This document shows positions 47,190 to 57,300 of a stretch of DNA of 64,000 bases, piece after piece. The DNA is taken from the NCBI RefSeq assembly GCF_007830265.1, contig NZ_VLKE01000001.1, positions 186,001-250,000 on the forward strand, read 5' to 3'. This DNA is from Micromonospora olivasterospora. GTDB taxonomy: Bacteria > Actinomycetota > Actinomycetes > Mycobacteriales > Micromonosporaceae. A program made the position numbers and the translations under genes. Within the stretch, counting starts at the first letter, position 1. Every line of letters begins with the position of its first letter. Below the pieces are notes generated by a model. It saw only the letters and a program-made list of their open reading frames with translations, had not been told where the DNA came from and did no database searches.

Positions 47190-48376
47190 TCAGGTGATCC
47201 CGAGTAGTTGGAGTGGCCGGTGCGGGTTTCGGCTGTTGTGGCGTAGGGCTGCGGCGATGGCGGTGACGCCAGCCAGTCGGAGCAGACTGATCGCGGTGTT
47301 GCGCAAAGTGGCCATGACGCGGGGTGAGTTGCCGGTGCGCAGGCGGCTGGCGTCCTCGGCGTAGGTGGTGTCGCGGATGTGGTGCAGAGTTTCGATGGCC
47401 CAGTGCCCACGCAGCCAGTCGGCTAGGTCGGCGGGACCGGCCTGGGCGGCGCTCAGGTTGGTGATCGCGTAGACGGTGACGGTGGACCAGCGGCCGGTGG
47501 TCAGGCTCAGTCGTCGGCGACGATCCGTAGTGCTTGGGTGGCGTGCGGGAAGTCCAGGGCGAGTGGCCCGGTGCAGGTGACTGCCTGCAGGCGGCGGATG
47601 TCGTAGCGACCGTGCCCGCGGGTGCTGGTCTCGTCCTGGATCGGGACCTTCGCCCAGGGCAGGGTCTTGAGCTGGCGATACAGGCGCGGCTGGTTCTTCT
47701 TCACGGTGAAGACGTAGGCGGCCTTCTTGTCGTCGATCAGCCAGCGGGCATGCTCGCGTTGGGTGTGCATGGCGTCGGCGGTGATGACCACCGCGGTCAG
47801 GTCAAGCGGGCCCAGCAGCGGCCGGAAGCGGGTCAACTCGTTTGTCTTGCCGTCGACGTCGACCTGACCCAGGACCGTCCCGGTGTGCTGGTCCAGCACC
47901 GCGAGCAGATGCACCTGGGCGCCGGCCGGGCCGCTGCCTCGCAAGGTCTTGCCGTCCACGCTGTACACCCGCCGCTCGGTGTCCGCCGCCGGCCGGCACG
48001 CGAGGACCCACCGGCCGACCGTGTCGTCCAGGGCGTCAGCATCGACACCGGCCAGGACCCGCCGGAACGTGGACTCGTCCGGAGCCCGATACAGCCCGGT
48101 GAACGGATCCCGGAACACGCCCAGTTCAGCAAGGACCTGCTGCGGCGCGTCAGCGGCCCACTCCGCGACCGCCGCCGCGGAACGGGCACCGGTCAGCACC
48201 GCCGCGACCGCCGTGGCCAGGACCCCAGGCAACGCATGGACGACACCGCGGGGATCTCGCCGGTCCGGCACCGCACTCAACGCCGCGACCAGGCTCGACC
48301 GGCGCTGCGCCGGCAACGACTCGTCCAGGCGGTCCGCGTGCACGGCCAACACGTCAATCAGCGATGATGATCCCAA
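47190..48376 (-). pseudogene. ISAs1-family transposase with frameshift
   Basis: The main frame (47507-48376, 289 residues) contains 'LSAVPDRRDPRGVVHALPGVLA', 'YSVDGKTLRGSGPAGAQVHLLAVLDQ' and '[18 protein letters not shown]', the DDE core of ISAs1 (H-repeat) transposases. It stops at DD. After a one-base shift at about 47510 the sequence continues [20 protein letters not shown], then [27 protein letters not shown] and [14 protein letters not shown] to about 47190. The copy is therefore inactive as read. Confidence 0.8.
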
Positions 48377-48442
48377 CGGGCGTGGTCCTCTTTGATCTTC
48401 CCAGACTCGACACCTGGATGATCATCGAAAGGCCACGCCCGT
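48377..48442. repeat. Inverted repeat upstream of the ISAs1 transposase
   Basis: ACGGGCGTGG near 48376-48385 faces CCACGCCCGT at 48432-48441, with further matches inward. It may be a terminal structure of the ISAs1 element. The remainder up to 48769 holds no gene I can support; it is the 3' flank of the second giant gene. Confidence 0.4.
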
Positions 48443-48769
48443 CTCTATACCACCATGATCCGGAGCGTCCGCACCCAAACGCCCACAACGGTCATACCGC
48501 CACCTTGCCGGGGCCCTGCGGCTCGGCCGACGCCCATGCGGCCGAGGACAGCACCGACATCGATGTCTTGTCCGGGAAGACGAGCGCCATCTGGCGTCTC
48601 TCCCTTGATCGGTCGATCAGCCGTTATTTGTAAAGTCCCCCATCGCATGGGACAAAACGGTCAAACTGAAGCGGACGACGAGGGATCAAAACCCTCTGAC
48701 GAATCGAGGTTGAAATGATCTTCAAAATGCCAGGCCAAAGCCACTAAACGAGTTTTGGCGGTACAGCGG

Positions 48770-51280
48770 TCAGGTCGGTGGGGACGTGGTGTCGGGTTCC
48801 TGTTTGATGGGTTTGGTGGGGTTGATGGGTGGGAAATTCTCTTCCTTGTCGTAGTAGTGAGGGCCGTAGTCGGCGATGACGATGCGATGGGGGTTGATAA
48901 CGAGGTTGAATAGGTTGTTCAGACCGAAGAGCACCATGATTTCTTGTCGGCGGATTCTGTTGTTGTTGTCGGGGATCCTGACGGTGAATTGCAGGTACAC
49001 CGAGTTGGTGCGGTAGATGTCGGGTTCCCTGGTGTCGGGTTTGAGTGCGGTGTTGGCGAAAACAATGGAGTTTGCGAAGCCTTCGGCGCTCATGGCGATG
49101 GTGCGCTTGACTCGGCGTGGAGCCACAAGTCGCCGACCGCGAGACCGACGACCACGAACTCCGTAGGAAGGGCGGGAGGTTTCGAGGCTAATCGAATAGG
49201 ATGGGTACAGCCGGTAGTCTCGTTCCCAGGCCGCCATTTGTCGCTGATTTTCGAGTACGGCGCCGGGGTACACGCCGAGCAATTCCAGAAGGAAGCGTTG
49301 CACGAAGGCATCCTCCAGGGCCAATCCCAACCTGCCTTCGAGTACGTCGGGTCCGCGTTCGTGAGGCTCCAGGAGGTCTGCGGTCATGCGGAGGACTTTG
49401 ACTCGTGGGTTTTCCAATGATTCGCCGAGGACCAGTCGGCGGATCTCCGCTGCGACCATCCGCTCGAGCAGGGGCCACAGGCGCTCCAACTCCTCGTCCG
49501 GTACGTGGGGTAGCCGGGGATCGTTCGGGTTTCTGGCGATGCCACTCAGGAACTGTTTGTCCGAGTCCATGCTGGCGGTGATGCGGTCGACGTTGGCACG
49601 GACGACGGGGTGCACCTGGCCGTTCTCGTCGGCGAAGGGCGCATAGACCCGTCCGCGCGGGTCGTCATCGTCGCGCCAGGGAAAGGCGTCGTCCATTGCC
49701 GGGTCTGGTTCGATGTTGTGGGTGATCTCTCGCATCAACACGACTTCTTGTTCGGCTGACACCTCGTCGGGGTCGGTCCAGATGACCTCGGTCCGTCCCT
49801 GATCGAGGCGATGCCGCTCCAGTGGTGTGGTGCGTGGTTCCGGGTCCGGTTGGTCGGGCTCGGGCCGCGAGCTGATGGTGGCCGTCAGTTGGGGATGCGA
49901 CGAGGTCTGCGCTGCCGGCTGCCCCTGACCGACCCGCGCCTGCCACGGCTGAGTGATGGGGACCGGTGCGGATGTCGCAGGGGAAGCCCCGGCGCCCTGT
50001 CGACCGTCATTGACCGCGGCGGCGTTGTAGTGGTTGAGGATGGTCGGGTTGTGCGGGTCGGCCGCGACGTGGTACAGGTCGACCGGCCGGCCGGCGGCCG
50101 GACCGTACTCGTCGCTCATCTTCGGTGGCGTCCCCCGCCCGGATTCCCGCCAGATGGTGACCCGGCGGCCGGTGGCGTGGGCCAGCAGCGGGCCGAGAAA
50201 CTCCCCGACCGGGGCGCCCCACTGCTGTTTCCAGTTGTCCACCGCCGCTCGGACCACGGCCAGCTCGTCGGGTTCGAGCTGACGGTCGGACTGGCTCAAC
50301 ACGACGACCAAGAAGTCACGGGCCGCGCCCGGTTCCAGGACGTCCACCGGGAAGCCCTGGCCGTGCTGCGTGAGGAAGTCCAGTTGCCGCTGCGGCACGT
50401 CCGTCGGCGCGCCGAGACCCAGCGACCCGCCGGACAGCATCGCCGTAGCACGCACCGCCTGGTACCGGTCCTCGATCACGGCCGCAGGCAGCATGCCCGC
50501 TTCGGTGACGTAAGGGCTGTCAAGGTAACGCAACCAATCCAGCACCTGCTGGTGGTCGTGCAGGGCCGCCACCTGCCGCACACGCTCTTCCCGGAAGTTG
50601 ATCCGCTGCCTGGTCACATCCGCGGGCAACCGCCCGGCGTTACTGTCCAGGTACCCCCGGACGTGGCCCTGCAACAACGCGCTCACCCGCGCCAGCGCAG
50701 ACTCCCGGGGCACCTCCGACCTGACCAGCCCCACCGCGCTGGCACGCACCCGACCGGGATCGGACAGGAACTGGTACAAGTCCACGGGCAGGTGCGGATG
50801 CAGCACATCACGCACCCAGATCGGATCGGTGGCGATGAAGGCGTACAGCATGCAGTACCCGTCAGCCGGCACCGGCAACATCGGATCCGGGCCGGCCACC
50901 GACGCGACGGCCGGCCGCTGCACGGACACCAACGACGACCTGTCCACCGCCACATCCCAGAACGCGTCGACTGGTCTCTGCGTAACGCCAGCCTCGCCGG
51001 CCGCCCGCGGCCAACGCTCCAGCGGCTGCGGCTGCGGCTGCGGCTGCTGCGGCGCGGGGGCGGCCGTCGGAGTCCGCACTGCCGGTTGCCCCCGGTCGAC
51101 CTGCACGCTCGCCGCCCCTGGCCGCTGCTGGCCCTGCGCCGGAATCCCGACCACCGGACGGGCCCACGAGCTGTCAACCGGTGGGATCGCGTCGTCCGTG
51201 TTGGATCCGGGGACAGGTACCGCCTCGTCCCGCGCCGCCCGGTATGCCATGCCCACGGATCCGGTTGACGCGGGTGCCAC
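48770..51280 (-). CDS. Second giant gene, C-terminal segment: OTU-like cysteine protease and unknown tail
   Basis: 836 residues if GTG 51280 is used, but the frame is open and homologous back to 51334, so this is the end of the giant protein after a frameshift. After a Pro/Gln linker comes an OTU-like peptidase domain: nucleophile Cys in VPADGYCMLYAF (50852-50854), 'WGAPVGEFLGPLLAHATGRRVTIW', and His in ILNHYNAA (about 50028). OTU proteases remove ubiquitin-like modifiers or cleave other proteins; the target here is unknown. The last 400 residues (ERLWPLLERMVAAEIRRL, RTIAMSAEGFANSIVFAN, NNNRIRRQEIMVLFGLNNLF) are unrecognised and may be another effector or binding module. No immunity-like gene follows. 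Confidence 0.75.
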   Translation of the reverse strand: MAPASTGSVGMAYRAARDEAVPVPGSNTDDAIPPVDSSWARPVVGIPAQGQQRPGAASVQVDRGQPAVRTPTAAPAPQQPQPQPQPLERWPRAAGEAGVTQRPVDAFWDVAVDRSSLVSVQRPAVASVAGPDPMLPVPADGYCMLYAFIATDPIWVRDVLHPHLPVDLYQFLSDPGRVRASAVGLVRSEVPRESALARVSALLQGHVRGYLDSNAGRLPADVTRQRINFREERVRQVAALHDHQQVLDWLRYLDSPYVTEAGMLPAAVIEDRYQAVRATAMLSGGSLGLGAPTDVPQRQLDFLTQHGQGFPVDVLEPGAARDFLVVVLSQSDRQLEPDELAVVRAAVDNWKQQWGAPVGEFLGPLLAHATGRRVTIWRESGRGTPPKMSDEYGPAAGRPVDLYHVAADPHNPTILNHYNAAAVNDGRQGAGASPATSAPVPITQPWQARVGQGQPAAQTSSHPQLTATISSRPEPDQPDPEPRTTPLERHRLDQGRTEVIWTDPDEVSAEQEVVLMREITHNIEPDPAMDDAFPWRDDDDPRGRVYAPFADENGQVHPVVRANVDRITASMDSDKQFLSGIARNPNDPRLPHVPDEELERLWPLLERMVAAEIRRLVLGESLENPRVKVLRMTADLLEPHERGPDVLEGRLGLALEDAFVQRFLLELLGVYPGAVLENQRQMAAWERDYRLYPSYSISLETSRPSYGVRGRRSRGRRLVAPRRVKRTIAMSAEGFANSIVFANTALKPDTREPDIYRTNSVYLQFTVRIPDNNNRIRRQEIMVLFGLNNLFNLVINPHRIVIADYGPHYYDKEENFPPINPTKPIKQEPDTTSPPT

Positions 51281-51309
51281 CGCGGCGGCGTTGCCGCTGG
51301 ACCCGCCGG

Positions 51310-54300
51310 TCAGCTCCGGCGGGTCCCCCGCCGTCCCCCGCCCGCATTCACGGGCCGGGGCCCGGCACCGGCAACTCCGCCCCTGGATCTGTACTCGTAG
51401 ATCCGCAGCCTCTTCAGGTCATTCTTGGTGGGCGCCGGGTCCAGCCACCGCCAGAACGGGCCGCCCTCCCAGCCCTCCAGGCTCCCGACCATGATCAACG
51501 CGGCCGGCTCACCCTCATGCGACTCGTCCGTGCGGTAACCGAACCGAACCGTCGCCATCTGGCCCGCAGCGGCCACACCAGCAACCGGCTCCTTGCCGCC
51601 CACCTTGAACGCCAGCCGCCCTCGCCGGCCGAGCCGGACCCTTTTGGTGTACCCGTCGGTCAGCTGCGGCGGCTCCCCCGCCGTCCACCCGCCCGCATGC
51701 ACGGTCCGGGGCTCGTAGGTCCGCAGGCTCTTCAGTTCGTCCTCGGTGGGGGCCGGGTCCAGCCACCGCCAGAACGGGCCGCCCTCCCGGCCCTCCCGGC
51801 TCCCGACCATGACCAACGCGGCTGGCTCACCCGCAGGCGACCCGTCCGTGCGACCGAACCAGACCGTCGCCATCTGGCCCGCAGCGGCCACACCAGCAAC
51901 CGGCTGCTTGCCGCGCACCTTGAACGGCAGCTGCCCTAGCCGGTTGATCCGGACCTCTTTGGTGTACCCGTCGGTCAGCTGCGGCGGCTTCCCCGCCGTC
52001 CACCCGCCCGCATGCACGGTCCGGGGCTCGTAGGTCCGCAGGCTCTTCAGTTCGTCCTCGGTGGGGGCCGGGTCCAGCCACCGCCAGAACGGGCCGCCCT
52101 CCCGGCCCTCCCGGCTCCCGACCATGACCAACGCGGCCGGCTCACCCGCAGGCGACCCGTCCGTGCGACCGAACCAGACCGTCGCCATCCGGTCCGCAGC
52201 GACCACACCGACATTCGGCCTCCTGCCGCCCACCTCGATCGACAGCTGCCCTAGCCAGTCGATCGGGACGCTTTTGGTGTACCCGTCGGTCAGCTGCGGC
52301 GGCTCCCCCGCCGTCCACCCGCCCTCACGCACGGTCCGGGACTCGTAGGTCCGCAGGCTCTTCAGTTCGTCCTCGGTGGGGGCCGGGTTCAGCCACCGCC
52401 AGAACGGGCCAACCTTTCGGCCCTCCCGGCCCTCCCGGCCCTCCCGGCCTTCCAGGCTCCCGACCATGACCAACGCGGCCGGCTCACCCTCATGCGACTC
52501 GTCCGTGCGGTAACCGAACCGAACCGTCGCCATCTGGTCCCCAGCGATTACACCGACATTCGGCCTCTTGCCGCGCACCTTGAATGGCAGCTGCCCCCCT
52601 TGCCGGTTGATCCAGACCTGTTTGGTGTACCCGTCGGTCAGCTGCGGCGGCTTCCCCGCCGTCCACTCGCCCGCATGCACGGTCCGGGGCTCATAGTTCC
52701 GCAGCCTGTCCAGGTCCTTTTGGGTGGGGGCCGGGTCCAGCCACCGCCAGAACGGGCCGCCCTCCCGGTCCTCCAGGCTCTCGACCTTGATCCACGCGGC
52801 CGGCTCACCCTCATGCGACCCGTCGGTGCGGGGACCGAACCAGATCGTCGCCATCCGGTCCGCAGCGTCCACGCCGACATTCGGCCTCCTGCCGCCCACC
52901 TTGATCGACAGCTGCCCTTGCCGGTCGATCGGGACGCTTTTGGTGTACCCGTCGGTCAGCTGCGGCGGGTTCCCCCCCGTCCACTCGTCCGCACGCTCGG
53001 TCTGGCCCTTGTAGGTCTTCAGCCTCTTCAGGTCGCCCTCGGTGGGGGCCGGGTCCAGCCACCGCCAGAACGGGCCGCCCTCCCGGCCCTCCAGGCCCCC
53101 GACTTTGATCCACGCGGCCGGCTCACCCGCAGGCGACCCGTCCGTGTGGTGACCGAACCAGACCGTCGCCATCTGGCCCCCAGCTGCCACACCGACTTTC
53201 GGCCTCCTGCCGCCCACCTTGAATGGCAGCTGCCCTTGCTCGTCGAGCTCGACCCTTTTGGTGTTCCCGTCGGTTAGCTGCGGCGGGTCCCCCTCCGTCC
53301 ACCCGTCTGCACGCACGGTTTTGCTCTTGTAGGCCCGCAGCCTGTCCAGGTCCTTTTCGGTAGGGGCCGGGTCCAGCCAGAACGGGCCATCCTTCCGGTC
53401 CTCCAGGCTCCCGAGCTTGATCAACACGCCCGGCTTACCCGCATGCGGCCCGTCCGTGTGGTGACCGAACCAGAGCGTCGCCTCCTGGCCCGAAGCGGCC
53501 ACACCGACTTTCGGCCTCCTGCCGCCCACGTTGAACGGCAGCCGCCCATTCGGGCCGAGTTTGACCGTTTTGGTGCCCCCGCCGGTCAGCGGCGGCGCGA
53601 AATTGATCCCGAACGCCTCCGAGACCAGGTGCGGCAAGACATGCGTCAAGCCGGGCACAGAGCTCCCCCTGGAATCCAACGCCTGCTGCAACCTCTCCAA
53701 GGAAAGATCAGGCAACCCGTGACGCTCCCGGAAATCCGTACGCTGAACGATCAGGCCAAGCTGAACGGCCAGATAGTGGCGGACATCATCAATCCCCACC
53801 GTCGGCCGACCGAGCGTCTCCGCCACCTGGCCCCCCGCGCCGACCAGCACCTGCCGGAAGAAGTCATTCCATGCCGGGGAGTCCACGATCTCGGGCGGCG
53901 CCGGGGCCGTCGTCGCCGGCGGTGGCACCGGCGTCCGCGGCTCGGCGTCCACCTCCATCACAACAACCCGCCCGGCGCCGATCGGTGGCTCACCACCGCC
54001 GGGATTCAACGGCGCGTCAGAAACCCCCAACTCGTAACCGGGGAATCCTGGTGGCACGGCGTAACCATCGCCGTCCGACAGCTGCCCGCCCGCATCAGAG
54101 CCGACGTCAGCCGGGGGGTGCCACTCCATCGCCGCCAGCCGGCCCGGCAACGAATCGGAGACCGGGTCCGACGACCCCGAGACCGACTCGGACGACCCAG
54201 CCGGCCGGGGCGCGACCGTGGGAGCGACGTACGAAGCGGCCGTCGCGCGAATCTGGTCGAGTTCCCACTTGGTGAACCCCGGCTCGTGGAGATGGTCGTC

Positions 54301-57300
54301 ACCGACGCTCCTGGACGTCCTGAGCAGATCGCCGGGGGAACCGTCGTGCGGCACCCCGGCGAAGTGCTTCAACTCGTGCCCGTAGGCGCGGGACGGAAGA
54401 CCCGCAAGCCAGTGCAACTGGTCGATCCGACCCGCCGAACCGTCCTCGCTGACCCAGACATCATCCGTGTGCCGCAGGTCAATGCCCTTCGGGCTGAGCC
54501 GGACCTCCGTCTCCGCGTTCGGGTCGAACACCACCGCCACCGCCACCGCCTGCGGTCCAAATTCCGGCCGCACCCGCTCGTTGGTCTGCTCCACCCACTG
54601 CTCGACAGCACGCAACGTGCCCAGGATTGAGTCCCGATCCACGTTCGGGTCAGGATTCAACCGGAGACGGAACACCACCGTCCCCGACTCACCGTGCACC
54701 CAGTGGTCGACGTGGACCCGTACCCCCGCATTCTTCCCCGCCGTCTCCACCCGGAACGGAGGCTGCTCCCCCGGCGTCGGCACGAACCGCAGCGGCTCCG
54801 TGCCCTGCCACGTGAACCGATCGGAGTGCACCCGCGTCATCTCGCCCCACGAAGGCAAACCCTTCACGCTGCGGTACGACACACTCCAACCACCGTCAAC
54901 CTGCTCCACCGACGGCGCCACCCCAGCCGCCCACCCCGACGACGACACGGCCTCCACGCCCACAGCAGCCGAGAACGAGCCCTCCCCAGAACCCCACCGG
55001 AACGCCGCCGGCCCCCCAGGCAACCCGCCCCCGGTGCGCCGACGCTTCGCGGATGATGACCCAACTGCCGGTTCGCCTCGCTCCCTGCGCTTGTCGAGCG
55101 TCTCCTTCCGGTTCTGGAGCCGCTCTATCAGAGCATTGAACTCGGCGGCCGGCTTGCCCGTGTTGACGAGCCGGTAGGCGTGCGTGGGCACGTCGACCAC
55201 CGACGGGTTGTCGCGCAGGTAGGCCTGCAAGTCGATCAGACGCTCCTCCACCGTGCCCTTGGCTTCGTCGTCCAACGGCTTCAACGGCGCCTTGACCACG
55301 ACGAAGACATTGTTGACGATATCCGGCCCGACCAGCCGCTCTCCTACCCGCAGGGTGATCTCCGCCCCCGCAGACAGATCCACCTCCCGCCCATCGAATG
55401 TCGTGCCCGGACCGCCGACCCGAAGATCGAAGGGCTTGCCGATTGCATTTGCCCTCAATGGGTCATTCAGATACATTTCATCGGCAAGCTCCCATCGATC
55501 CGACAACTCCCAGAAGGAATCCGTTTTGCGCAGCCGCTCGATGTCGCGCACGGTGGGGGCGGGATCGGTCAACGTCAGGTACAGGGCCCGCCCCCCGTTC
55601 CGCTCGGCCGGGATTTCCACGACCGCGAGAGGTAGTCCGTTGATGTCATACCCGACTTCGAGAACCACATTCGCCATACCATCCGGGACGACAAACGGAG
55701 TTCCGTCGGCCAATTTGGCCGGTGAGATGGAAGGTTTCTTGGTGGCCTTGCCTTCATCACCCCCACTGAACCGCACGTTCAAAACGCCGCGTTCGCTCAC
55801 TGCCGTCACCATCTGGAAGGAGTCACTGAACGACGGCTTGTCGAATTCCAACAATCGTCCTGTTTTGCCCAGCCGCTCGACGTCGCCCGGGTGGCCCTGT
55901 GGGTGGGTGCGGTCGGCCTGCTCGCCGCGCCGGCCGAATCGCCGAGTTTTGCGCAGCCGCTCGATGTCGCGCGCGGTGGGGGCGGGATCGGTCAACGTCA
56001 GGTACAGGGCCCGCCCCCCGTTCCGCTCGGCCGGGATTTCCACGACCGCGAGGGGTCGACCAATGACGTCATACCCGACTTCGAGAACCACATTCGCCAT
56101 GCCCTCCGGGACGACGAACGGAGTTCCGTCGGCCAATTTGGCCGATGAGATATAAGGTTTCTTGGTGGCCTTGCCTTCATCGCCCTCACTGAACTTCACG
56201 CCCAAACGGCGGCGTTCGTCCACTGCCACCACCCGCCGGGAGGAGTCACTGAAACCAGGCTTTTCAAACTCCCAAACTCTACTGGGTGCCCTTTTCCGCA
56301 ATTCCGCCAGCTCGGTGCCATCGAACCCACGGTCGAGTTTCCGGTAGATGGAACTCTCGGTGCCGCCGGCTGCGGTGTACGGGATTCTGGCAATACCGAC
56401 ACCCTGCCCGCCGACCTCGCCGAAGTCGACAGAGACCACATCGCCGGGGGCGACAAGTCGGTCGATATTCAGAACAACATCATACTTGCCGCCCAGTTTG
56501 AGGTGCAGACTCATGCGGTCCGTCGCGGCGTTGGCGGTTAGGCGGAGGGTGAATCGGGAACTAAGTTGTGGGCTCTTGTCGTGCCAGCCGCTGTGTTCGT
56601 CGAGACTGTTGAGGTATAGGCGATGTTCTCTTAGCTCGAGGGCCCGCGTGCGCGGGGAGATGGGCTGCCGGCGGATGTCCGCGAGGTTACGGCGGTAGAC
56701 GTGCTGCAGAATATGCCCGTGCGTGCTGGTCGAATTCTCTTCCGCTACGGCGATCTGGTGTTTCAGGTCGTTGAGAAGGTCATCCAGATACTGAGGGAGG
56801 TGCTGGGCGCGGCGGGCCCGGCGGTTGGCGGACAACCCTGGCTCCTGGAAGCCACTGGCGATGCGGGAATCGTTTGGATCACGAGGCTGGAGGCGGTGGT
56901 AGGCACCCTTCCAGAAGACGACCTGCTGCCGGACGGCACCAGCAGTGGACGTCGTCGGATCGATGTTCTTCGGAGCATCGAACGGATGATGGATCCGCAT
57001 CGGCATGGACAACGCCTCGGCCATGAGACGCGGAATCACATGCGTGAGTTCGTAATCTCCGGATTTGGAGTTCAAGAGCTTGTCAAGCCAGATCTGGTGC
57101 AGGGCTTGCCGTTGCCGCTCCGACACGCCCTCCGGATACGGAAGGAACTCTCTCAACGTCGACTGCTCACCCCGGGCGAGGTCCTCGGCCAGCCGGCGGG
57201 CCGCCAACGCGCGCAGTCCAACCACGTTGGTGATGCCCTGCATCGCCGGCGACTCCGGGGTATTCAACAATGAACGGTAGAAGGCGTCGAACGCTAGCCC

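Noticed and set aside
49811..51268. 485-residue plus-strand open frame
   Set aside because: Antisense to the OTU segment, with Arg/His-rich composition and no motif.
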